This document shows, in pieces, positions 43,156 through 51,111 of a stretch of 64,000 bases of DNA. Origin of the DNA: Clostridia bacterium (GTDB taxonomy: Bacteria > Bacillota > Clostridia > Christensenellales > CAG-138); contig JAFRNW010000042.1 of assembly GCA_017429985.1 (NCBI GenBank), forward strand, positions 150,522-214,521, given 5' to 3'. Each line of letters begins with the position of its first letter. Position 1 is the stretch's first letter. Below the pieces are notes generated by a model. The model saw only the letters and a list, made by a program, of their open reading frames with translations. It did not search any database and was not told the DNA's origin. The translations under genes were made by a program, and so were the position numbers.

Positions 43156-43731
43156 CTATGTATCGAGGGCAAAAAAGAAGAGCACCAGATATCCATCCTC
43201 TGCGCTTCCGCTAAAGAAATGTTTCTGATATTCAGCTACCTTTTCAATCTGGCTTTGATCAATGTACAACTCGCCATGAGGCATGGGGAGGGTAATCTGA
43301 ATTCCATTATTAGAGGTCACTATTTCAGCCTGACTCAGGTCAACGCTGAAGACCACATCTCCCTTCAGCAGATATAGGGCTGCATATTCGACGTTGTCTC
43401 CAATAGAATGGAAGTCATTGATTTTCACACTTGCGACAAGGACCTCCAGGTTCTCAAGCTTGCGGATCTCATTGGCAATATCAGCCTCAGTATCCTCTGC
43501 GCTGAGCCCAGCAGCTTTTCCTGCAGCCGTTCCTTCTTCTCTACCCTTTGTAATCCCTTCAAGAGAACCTATGGCCTTCCCAACCAGTGTCCCGGTTTTT
43601 TGACCTATGCCACTGCCCATAGCAGTTGCATTAGCATTGTAATAGAGTGCAATCACTAATGCACAGGCAGCCAGGATACATCCAATCAGGGGAACGGTAA
43701 ACGAAGGAAGCTTTTTTATGTATTTTTTCAT
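43156..43731 (-). CDS. DUF4230-like membrane-anchored protein, probably shortened
   Basis: The 191-residue protein has an N-terminal membrane helix (VPLIGCILAACALVIALYY), a glycine-rich segment with repeated GK/GT steps (TGTLVGKAIGSLEGITKGRE), and a beta domain (AALYLLKGDVVFSVDLSQAE, ITLPMPHGELYID) like DUF4230. The end reads YLVLFFFALDT and seems about 30-40 residues short of the family end. It may be truncated or a variant. Confidence 0.65.
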   Translation of the reverse strand: MKKYIKKLPSFTVPLIGCILAACALVIALYYNANATAMGSGIGQKTGTLVGKAIGSLEGITKGREEGTAAGKAAGLSAEDTEADIANEIRKLENLEVLVASVKINDFHSIGDNVEYAALYLLKGDVVFSVDLSQAEIVTSNNGIQITLPMPHGELYIDQSQIEKVAEYQKHFFSGSAEDGYLVLFFFALDT

Positions 43732-43840
43732 TTTTTCAGCCCCCCTTCACCACTTTGATTCCAAAATCATCTTTGGTTATTGTTTTTCTATCTAGGGCTT
43801 GTGTTATAGTTAACTAATCTGGAGATCCCCCATAAATGCT

Positions 43841-44026
43841 TTAAGAATCAGTTTTATTACTTTCCTTATCATTTTTTCCTTCAACAATGGTAGGATCGCC
43901 AGGCGCGAGTGCAATCACATCGGTGATTTGGCAGTCCAGCGCCTCGCAGATCCTCGCCAGCGTACTCATACTGATGTTTTGTTCTTTGCCCATATTGGCA
44001 ATCATGTTCGTGGTAATCCTCGCTTT
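43841..44026 (-). pseudogene. C-terminal relic of an XRE-type regulator
   Basis: The frame encodes ITTNMIANMGKEQNISMSTL followed by ARICEALDCQITDVI and a charged tail. It lacks the first half of the helix-turn-helix. It aligns with the intact regulator at 45120 (ISTASLAKLGKGENLTTDTL, then LKICKALNCSITEI). The 5' end seems to have been replaced by unrelated sequence next to the SGNH gene. Confidence 0.65.
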
Positions 44027-44106
44027 CGATGGCTGCCAAAAGGACGGCTTGCATCTCTTCGTCCAAATAGGTCTACAAAAAATAACTACAGAAAAGAGAA
44101 AGCAAA

Positions 44107-44748
44107 ATGAAAAAGCACATCGTCTGTTTTGGTGATTCCAACACCCACGGCTACTGCGCAGACCCAAACGACTGCGCCGACGGTGGTGACCGCTTTAACG
44201 AAAACGAGCGCGGGACCTGTTTGTTGCAAAAGAGTCTCGGCGAGGACTATTTGGTGCTGGAGGAGGGGCTTTCCGGTCGGACAACCGTGTTCTCTGACCC
44301 TCTGCACGAGAGCATGCCCGGAATAGAGACGGTCTACACCTGCCTTATGAGCCACGAGCCTGTGGATCTGCTTATCATCATGTTGGGTACCAACGATACC
44401 AAAGAGCGTTTTGCGGCGAATGCTCCGGCAATCGCAGTTGGAATGGAGAGGTTGCTTCTCAAGTGCAAAAGCATTCCTTGCTGGAGCGGAAATCAGCCCA
44501 ACATCTTAGTCGTCTGTCCGCCTCCGCTGGGCGAGGGATTCCACGACGAGGTCATGGGCAATGGCTGCGTGGAGAAATCCGTTGCGTTGCCGCCATATAT
44601 GGAGGCTGTCGCCTGCCGAAACAATGCGCATTTTCTTGATGCAGCAGAGTGCGAATTCAACCCTGTAGATTTCACCCATTTGACACGCCGCGGGCACGCA
44701 CAACTGGCCAATATGCTCGCTCCTGTTGTTACGAATCTTTTGGGTTGA
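44107..44748 (+). CDS. SGNH/GDSL-type esterase
   Basis: The 213-residue protein has all SGNH blocks: CFGDSNTHGYC (Ser), EEGLSGRTTVF (Gly), IIMLGTNDTKE (Asn) and DFTHLTRRGH (Asp-x-x-His). There is no signal peptide, so it acts in the cytosol, probably as an esterase or deacetylase. It stands alone; AAAGAGAAAG is its likely ribosome site. Confidence 0.87.
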   Translation: MKKHIVCFGDSNTHGYCADPNDCADGGDRFNENERGTCLLQKSLGEDYLVLEEGLSGRTTVFSDPLHESMPGIETVYTCLMSHEPVDLLIIMLGTNDTKERFAANAPAIAVGMERLLLKCKSIPCWSGNQPNILVVCPPPLGEGFHDEVMGNGCVEKSVALPPYMEAVACRNNAHFLDAAECEFNPVDFTHLTRRGHAQLANMLAPVVTNLLG

Positions 44749-45119
44749 TATAAGCTGTCGCTTCATTTGAATAGCTCTCCAATGCTTCCCTGCAGGAGAC
44801 TCTGCACATGGCAGCTCTGGCACAGCCTCATCAGGTCCACCTTTCCCTGCGCTCTGTCACGGGATATAGAACGCTATGACGGTCTTTATCCACCGGAATG
44901 ATCCGAAAGCCGGTTTGGGGATAAACACTACGCACAAGCAACCGCATATTGCGACACGTCAATCCTGAAATGAAGATTTGCGAATACAAATCAGAAATTG
45001 ACGAAACCGATCTCTTGTGGTAAAATCCTGACAGAATTATTTGTGCTGCAAAACGTGTGTAAAACGTAGGGATATCCGCAAAAAAGACTTGTGTTTCCAT
45101 CATCATTTGGAGGGAAAAG
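44749..45119. promoter_or_regulatory. Gap with the promoter of the signalling island
   Basis: TTGACG (44998-45003) and TAAAAT (45021-45026) with a 17-bp spacer form a near-consensus promoter that starts transcription at about 45033, ahead of the XRE gene. The rest of the 371-bp gap has no convincing gene; a minus-strand frame ending LYPVTERRERWT looks protein-like but cannot be assigned. Confidence 0.65.
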
Positions 45120-45353
45120 ATGCGCATCAGCTACAGGCCGCTATGGGTCATGCTTGCCGAACGGGAAATCACCAAAAAACAGCTCCGCGAGCTCAGCGGC
45201 ATCAGCACTGCCTCATTAGCGAAGCTTGGCAAGGGAGAAAACCTGACAACAGACACTCTTTTGAAGATTTGTAAGGCTTTGAACTGCAGCATCACGGAGA
45301 TCATGGAGACCGTTCCAGATGTCCGGCAGGATGAGAGCATCAGTGAGGAGTAA
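45120..45353 (+). CDS. XRE-family transcriptional regulator
   Basis: The 77-residue protein is a single helix-turn-helix domain (LWVMLAEREITKKQLRELSG, ISTASLAKLGKGENLTTDTL) of the short YozG/HTH_26 type, followed by an acidic tail. GGAGGGAAAAG precedes the ATG. It is the first gene after the strong promoter and lies 35 bp before the permease-kinase gene, so it may control the island. Confidence 0.88.
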   Translation: MRISYRPLWVMLAEREITKKQLRELSGISTASLAKLGKGENLTTDTLLKICKALNCSITEIMETVPDVRQDESISEE

Positions 45354-45388
45354 GCGCTTCAAACGCGAATGATCATAGGGTTTGAAAA

Positions 45389-48181
45389 ATGGATGAAAAG
45401 AAGGAAACGATAAAAGCCCTGGACCGATATCTCTCCCCTCTTGACGTCTGGGCAATGGCCTTCGGCGTCATGGTGGGCTGGGGAGCGTTCGCCATGCCCG
45501 GAAACACCTTCCTCCCGGTGGCGGGACCCGCCGGCACGCTGATCTCCATGTTCATCGGCATGGCGATCATGCTGGTCATCGGCAGCAGCTTCTCCTATCT
45601 CATGGGACGCTCGTCCATCACCGGCGGGGTCTATTCCTATACCAAGGAAGCCTTCGGACGGGATCACGCCTTTTTGAGCTCCTGGTTCCTGTGCCTTTCC
45701 TATCTGACGATCGTGTTCCTCAACGGCACAGCCCTGTTCTTCATCCTCCGGATCCTGCTGGACGGGGCCGTGCAGACGGGCGTCCACTATGCCATCGCGG
45801 GGAACACCATCTATCTCTCGGAAACGCTGGTGTCCGCGCTGGTGCTGGGTGGCGTGGGGGTGCTCTTCATCGTGGCGAAGCCCCTGCTGCAGCGCCTCCA
45901 CACCGTCCTCTCCGCGGTTCTTTTCATCGGCGTGGCGGTCATTGCGGTCATGTGCGTCCCCCACGCGCTTTCCAGCGGCGCGCTGACGGAGTTCGGGTCC
46001 GGCGGAACGGGGAAGGTCTACGCCGTTTTCAGCCTGGTGATCCTGGCACCCTGGGCCTTCGTGGGCTTTGAGGTCACGTCCTTCGACACGGCGCATTTCA
46101 AGTTCCCCATCCGGAAGTCGAAGGGGCTGATCATCGTCTCCATCATCCTGGCGGCCTTCGCCTATGTGTCCATGACGCTGACGGCCGTATCCGCCGTACC
46201 GGAGGGATTCTCTTCATGGCAGGAGTATGTCTCCTCCCTGGACGGCCTGACCGGCCTGACCTCCGTGCCGACCTTCTTCGCCGCGGGACGCATCATGGGG
46301 ACCGCGGGCCTCGCCGTCATTGTCGTCGCCGCGCTCTCCGGCATCCTGACGGGGATTATCGGCGGGTACCGCGCCGCCACCAGGATCCTCTCCACAATGG
46401 CGGAGGATCGCATCCTCTCCGAGCGGTTTTCCCGGACGCGCTTCAGTATCTTCTTTATCATGGTGATCTCCATCGTGCTGGCGTTCCTGGGACGGAACAC
46501 CCTGAACTGGTTCGTCGACCTTACCTCCTTCGGGGCCATCGTCGGCTTCGGGTACACCTGCGCCGCCGCATGGAAGATCGCGAAAGCGGAGGGGAATAAA
46601 AAGCAGGCTGTCCTGAGCGTCGTCGGCACGGTGATCTCCGCTCTGTTCGCCGTGGTGCAGCTCGTCCCCAGCCTGACCGCCATGGAGGCCATGGGGAGCC
46701 AGGCATTCCTCCTGCTGTCCCTGTGGTGCCTGCTGGGCTTTGTGTTCTACTGGCGGACGATCAAATACGGCATGCTGACGGAACACAGCGGGATGTCCAC
46801 CTCCGGCACGGTGCTGTTCGCGTTTCTGATCTACACGGCGATCATGTGGCTCGGCAAGCAGCTGGCTGGAAAGCAGAGCGTGGATGAGATCCGCTCCGCG
46901 CTGTTCGGCGGCGGCTTCGTTCTCCTGCTGATCATCTTTGTGGGACTCGCGGTCATGCTATACATCCAAAGGCTGGTCCGTATCAAGCATGAAGCCTCCG
47001 AGCGGGAGAAGATCCGCGCCGTGGAGGGAAGCCTTGCCAAGAGCCGGTTCCTTTTCAACATGTCCCACGACATCCGGACGCCCATGAACGCGATCCTGGG
47101 CTATACGAACCTCGCTTTGAAGGAACCTACCTCCGATACGCAGCGCGACTATCTGACGAAGATCGAGAGCTCCAGCCAGCATCTGCTGGCGCTCATCAAT
47201 GACATTCTGGAGATGAGCCGCATCGAGAGCGGAAAGGTGGAGCTGGAGTACGCTCCCGCCGATCTGTGCGGCATCCTGGACTCCCTGTACGACTTGTTTG
47301 CCGAGCAGATGAAGCAGAAGCAGATGGATTTCTCCGTCCACACCGCCCAGGTCCAGGACCGCTGGGTCTGGTGCGACAGTAAAAATCTTAACCGGGTGCT
47401 GCTGAATCTCCTCTCCAACGCCTACAAATTCACTGACGACGGCGGCACGATCTCCGCCTCTCTCTACGAGCTGGGCAGCCCGGCGGACGGCTACGGCTCC
47501 TATGAGATCCGTATTCAGGACAACGGCATCGGCATGTCCAAGGAATTTGTCGAGCGGATGTGGGGCGCCTTTGAGCGCGAACGCAGTTCCACGGACAGCG
47601 GCGTGGAAGGCACCGGTCTTGGGCTGGCGATCACCAAGGGCATCGTGGATATGATGGGCGGCACCATCGAGGTGCTCACCGCCCCCGGCTGCGGCACGGA
47701 GATCCTTCTCCGCTTCAAGTTCCGGCTGGCGGAGAATGAGGAGATCCACAAAGAGAGCGTCGCTGTCGGGGCGGCGGACGAGGAGACGGTGGATTTCACG
47801 GGAAAACGCCTTCTGCTGGTGGAGGACAACGCCATCAATATGGAGATCGCGAAGATGATCCTGGAGCAGATGGGTTTTTCCCTGGAGACCGCCGAAAACG
47901 GACAGGCTGCCGTGGACATGGTCGCCGCCTCGCAGCCCGGACATTTTGACGCTGTCCTGATGGATATTCAAATGCCCGTCATGGACGGCTACGCCGCCAC
48001 GCGGGCGATCCGGGCTCTGGACAATACAGAGTTGGCGAGCGTGCCGATCCTGGCCATGACGGCCAACGCCTTCCGGGAGGACGTGCAGGCTGCCATGGAC
48101 GCGGGCATGCAGGCGCATATCGCAAAGCCGATCGACATCGGCGCGCTGACAAAAACGCTCCGATCGGTTCTGAGATCGTGA
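45389..48181 (+). CDS. Amino-acid permease-histidine kinase-receiver fusion
   Basis: The 930-residue protein joins an APC-type permease to a hybrid kinase. Residues 1-440 hold about 12 helices with APC-like pieces (MVGWGAFAMPGNTFLPVAGP, SSITGGVYSYTKEAFG, GYRAATRILSTMAEDR). Two more helices lie near 470-535. Then come HisKA with NMSHDIRTPMNAI (His about 560), HATPase (NLLSNAYKFT, DNGIGMS, GTGLGLAI) and a REC domain (LLVEDNAINMEIA, phosphoacceptor Asp about 859 in LMDIQMP). It probably senses transport or binding of an amino acid. AGGG at 45377 is a modest ribosome site. Confidence 0.92.
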   Translation: MDEKKETIKALDRYLSPLDVWAMAFGVMVGWGAFAMPGNTFLPVAGPAGTLISMFIGMAIMLVIGSSFSYLMGRSSITGGVYSYTKEAFGRDHAFLSSWFLCLSYLTIVFLNGTALFFILRILLDGAVQTGVHYAIAGNTIYLSETLVSALVLGGVGVLFIVAKPLLQRLHTVLSAVLFIGVAVIAVMCVPHALSSGALTEFGSGGTGKVYAVFSLVILAPWAFVGFEVTSFDTAHFKFPIRKSKGLIIVSIILAAFAYVSMTLTAVSAVPEGFSSWQEYVSSLDGLTGLTSVPTFFAAGRIMGTAGLAVIVVAALSGILTGIIGGYRAATRILSTMAEDRILSERFSRTRFSIFFIMVISIVLAFLGRNTLNWFVDLTSFGAIVGFGYTCAAAWKIAKAEGNKKQAVLSVVGTVISALFAVVQLVPSLTAMEAMGSQAFLLLSLWCLLGFVFYWRTIKYGMLTEHSGMSTSGTVLFAFLIYTAIMWLGKQLAGKQSVDEIRSALFGGGFVLLLIIFVGLAVMLYIQRLVRIKHEASEREKIRAVEGSLAKSRFLFNMSHDIRTPMNAILGYTNLALKEPTSDTQRDYLTKIESSSQHLLALINDILEMSRIESGKVELEYAPADLCGILDSLYDLFAEQMKQKQMDFSVHTAQVQDRWVWCDSKNLNRVLLNLLSNAYKFTDDGGTISASLYELGSPADGYGSYEIRIQDNGIGMSKEFVERMWGAFERERSSTDSGVEGTGLGLAITKGIVDMMGGTIEVLTAPGCGTEILLRFKFRLAENEEIHKESVAVGAADEETVDFTGKRLLLVEDNAINMEIAKMILEQMGFSLETAENGQAAVDMVAASQPGHFDAVLMDIQMPVMDGYAATRAIRALDNTELASVPILAMTANAFREDVQAAMDAGMQAHIAKPIDIGALTKTLRSVLRS

Positions 48182-48414
48182 TGCCGGGAGGCAGCGGCAA
48201 TATCTTCCGAAGAACGAACTGTATAGGTGAACGGACTGAAATATGTGAGCAACACACAGGGACACGACGCGGACTGACGGGATGCGATCCCGGGCAGACG
48301 AAAAACTGCCGTGCGGTCTTTGAACAGGCCGACGCGCAGGTGCGCGAAGAGAAGAAGCTGCTCAAAAGCCTTGGCACTGTGACCCGGCTATAAACAGACA
48401 GGAGGAAGGACGCT
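48182..48414. other. Leader region between kinase fusion and REC-EAL gene
   Basis: This 233-bp gap has a short open frame beginning over the previous stop, but it has no ribosome site or family-like sequence. GACGGGATGCGATCCCGGG makes a hairpin at about 48275. A similar GACGGGACGCGAATCCCGTC hairpin lies in the 55 kb gap of the same island. No known riboswitch was recognised. Confidence 0.4.
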
Positions 48415-50637
48415 ATGCAGGAAAACCAGACGACCTTTCGACCTTCTCGCGACAGAAGGCGTATCTTGCTGATCGAGGATGAGTATGTCAACCAGGAGAT
48501 CCTGAAAATGTTCCTGGAGGACAGATATGACCTTGTTGTGGCGGGAACGGGAACGGAGGCTCTGAACATCATTCGTTCTCAATATGAGATGCTCAGTCTG
48601 ATCCTGCTGGATCTGAATCTGCCGGATCTCAGCGGACTTGACATTCTGCGTCAGGTCAAGGCAGACTCCAGAACCGCCCGCCTGCCGGTCATTGTCGCGA
48701 CCTCCGACGGCGACGCGGAGGTGGAGTGCCTGACGCTTGGCGCCATTGACTTTATTTCCAAGCCTTATCCGCGGCAGGAAGTCGTTCTGGCGAGAGTGCT
48801 GCGCACCATCGAGCTGTCCGAGGATCGGGATACCCTGAGCCTGACGGAGCGCGATCATCTGACCGGGCTATATAACAAGGAGTTCTTCAATCGCTACGCC
48901 GCCCAGCTCGACATCCATCACAGAGACTGCCCTATGGACGCGATCGTACTGAACGTCAATCAGTTTCATATGATCAATGACCGCTATGGAAAGGTCTACG
49001 GCGACGAGGTGCTCCGTCTGATTGCGGAGAAGATCCTGGAACTCGTTGAACAATCGGGCGGCATCGCAGGCAGAAGTGAGGCGGACAACTTCTGGATCTA
49101 CTGTCCCCAGCACATGGATTATGGCGCGATCCTCGAAGCGGTGCAGGGCGATCTGAACGGAGAAGGACAGAGCGAGAACCGCATTCGCCTGCGGATGGGC
49201 GTGTATTCCAACGTCGATAAGGAGCTGGACATCGAGCGCCGCTTCGACCGGGCCAAGCTTGCCGCAGACACCGTGAAGGGCAGCGTTACGAGGGTGATCG
49301 GGCGATATGACGACTCTATGCACGAGGCGGAGCTGCTTGCCGAACAGCTGATCGAGGACTTTCCTGCGGCGATCCGGGAGCGTCAATTCCAGGTTTACTA
49401 CCAGCCCAAATTCGACGTGCGGTCCAACGAGCCGATCCTCAACAGCGCGGAGGCTCTGGTGCGCTGGAGGCATCCGACGCTGGGTATGGTAAATCCGGGC
49501 GTGTTTATCTCCCTTTTTGAAAACAACGGACTCATTTCGACGCTGGATCAATATGTCTGGTCCGAAGCTGCGGCGCAGATCAGACAGTGGAAGGATCGTT
49601 TCGGGGTCACGCTGCCCGTATCCGTCAACGTCTCCCGTGTCGATATGCTCGATCCGGGGCTGATCGAGAAATTGCAGGAGATCGTGACGCGCAACGGGCT
49701 GACCACGCGGGAGCTTTTGCTTGAGGTCACAGAATCTGCCTATACGGAGGACGCGGAACAGATCATCGAAACTGTCACGCAGCTTCGCAAGCTGGGCTTT
49801 CGGATCGAGATGGATGATTTCGGTTCGGGCTATTCCTCCCTGAATATGCTCTCGTCGCTTCCCATCGACGCTTTGAAGCTGGACATGCAGTTTGTCCGAA
49901 ACGCGTTCAGGGAGCGGAAGGACACCCGGCTTATTGAGGTCATGATCCTGCTGGCAGAGTCCTTTGAACTGCCGACGATTGCCGAGGGCGTGGAAACGGC
50001 GGAACAGATGTTCACTCTCAAGATGATGGGCTGCGCGATCATCCAAGGCTATTATTTCTCGCGCCCTCTCCCCGCGGAAGAGTTTGAAGTGTTTATTGCT
50101 GAGAGGAAGGAGATCGAAGCGCCCGCAGAAGCAGCGAGCAGCCTGACAAGAAAAGACAACTATACATATAATGCGCTCCACGACTCTCTGACCGGGCTCT
50201 ATAACAACAGTGCCTTTGAGATCCTGTTCCATGACGCAGACCAGGAGCACATTGCCCTGCTTATCGCCGACATCGACGACTACGCCGAACTCAGGAAAAG
50301 CCGGGGGCGGGTATACGCAGACAGCCTGGTTCGCCGCGTGGCGGAAGTTCTGCGAAGCAGCTTCCGCTCGGTAGATCATATCTGCCGATTGAAAGAAAAC
50401 GAGTTTGTCGTAATCATGTCAAGGATCACCAGCGCGCAAAAAGAACTGGTCTTCTCCAAAATCGAGTCTGTTACCCATGCCCTTCGGGAAGGAACGGAGG
50501 AACTTTTGCCTGTCACGCTGAGCGTGGGCATCGCCTTCTCCGACCGGGAGCAGCCGGGTGGAGACATCTTTCAGGATGCGGACAAAGCGCTCCGGCGGAT
50601 GAGAGAGATCCGGCATTCCGGCTATGCGGTATATTGA
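48415..50637 (+). CDS. Response regulator REC-GGDEF*-EAL-GGDEF* (cyclic-di-GMP phosphodiesterase)
   Basis: The 740-residue protein starts with a complete receiver (RILLIEDEYVNQEIL, LLDLNLPDLSG, ATSDGD, SKPY). Next is a GGDEF domain whose motif is degenerate (GRSEADNF). An intact EAL domain follows (AEALVRWRHP, VSVNVSR, LLEVTES, MDDFGSGYSSL, KLDMQF, AEGVET, QGYYFSRP). Last is a second degenerate GGDEF (RLKENEF). The EAL metal and catalytic residues are present, so it should hydrolyse cyclic-di-GMP. It is the only output protein in the island. AGGAGGA precedes the ATG. Confidence 0.92.
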   Translation: MQENQTTFRPSRDRRRILLIEDEYVNQEILKMFLEDRYDLVVAGTGTEALNIIRSQYEMLSLILLDLNLPDLSGLDILRQVKADSRTARLPVIVATSDGDAEVECLTLGAIDFISKPYPRQEVVLARVLRTIELSEDRDTLSLTERDHLTGLYNKEFFNRYAAQLDIHHRDCPMDAIVLNVNQFHMINDRYGKVYGDEVLRLIAEKILELVEQSGGIAGRSEADNFWIYCPQHMDYGAILEAVQGDLNGEGQSENRIRLRMGVYSNVDKELDIERRFDRAKLAADTVKGSVTRVIGRYDDSMHEAELLAEQLIEDFPAAIRERQFQVYYQPKFDVRSNEPILNSAEALVRWRHPTLGMVNPGVFISLFENNGLISTLDQYVWSEAAAQIRQWKDRFGVTLPVSVNVSRVDMLDPGLIEKLQEIVTRNGLTTRELLLEVTESAYTEDAEQIIETVTQLRKLGFRIEMDDFGSGYSSLNMLSSLPIDALKLDMQFVRNAFRERKDTRLIEVMILLAESFELPTIAEGVETAEQMFTLKMMGCAIIQGYYFSRPLPAEEFEVFIAERKEIEAPAEAASSLTRKDNYTYNALHDSLTGLYNNSAFEILFHDADQEHIALLIADIDDYAELRKSRGRVYADSLVRRVAEVLRSSFRSVDHICRLKENEFVVIMSRITSAQKELVFSKIESVTHALREGTEELLPVTLSVGIAFSDREQPGGDIFQDADKALRRMREIRHSGYAVY

Positions 50638-50663
50638 TCAACAACGAGAAAGGAAGAAAGAAA

Positions 50664-51005
50664 ATGACGATCGACGATCTGAAAACCTATGGTGCCAATA
50701 CGGAGGAAGGGCTCAAGCGCTGCATGAACAACGAGGGCTTTTATCTTCGGCTGGTGAAGATGATCCCGGGAGACGCGAGCTTCCCGAAGCTCTATGACGC
50801 CGTTGAAAACGGCGACCTGGATATTGCCTTTGAAGCCGCGCATGCGCTCAAGGGCAGCGCCGGCAATCTTTCTCTGACGCCGATCTTTGCTCCGATCAGT
50901 GAGATCACGGAGCTTCTCCGCGCGAGAACGCAGACGGATTATTCAGCGCTGATCAATCAGATCCGCGAAGCCCGGGACGAGCTGGCACACATCTGTGAGG
51001 AATAA
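50664..51005 (+). CDS. Stand-alone HPt phosphotransfer protein
   Basis: The 113-residue helical protein contains the HPt motif FEAAHALKGSAGNL with the phosphorylated His near residue 70. It carries phosphate between hybrid-kinase receivers and a final receiver. None of the four hybrid kinases here has its own HPt, so this one protein is a likely common relay to the REC-EAL protein encoded just upstream. Confidence 0.92.
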   Translation: MTIDDLKTYGANTEEGLKRCMNNEGFYLRLVKMIPGDASFPKLYDAVENGDLDIAFEAAHALKGSAGNLSLTPIFAPISEITELLRARTQTDYSALINQIREARDELAHICEE

Positions 51006-51111
51006 TCACTTTCTTCACTGATTTCTGCGATCCTGCAGCAAATAAAGGCATGTCCTCTGCAGGTATCCTGAGAAAAGGAGCCTGCGGAGGCGGGAGACGT
51101 TTGAAAGAAGG

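Noticed and set aside
48178..48393. Short gene after the permease-kinase fusion
   Set aside because: The frame has no ribosome site, no family-like sequence and an odd composition. It is better seen as leader sequence.
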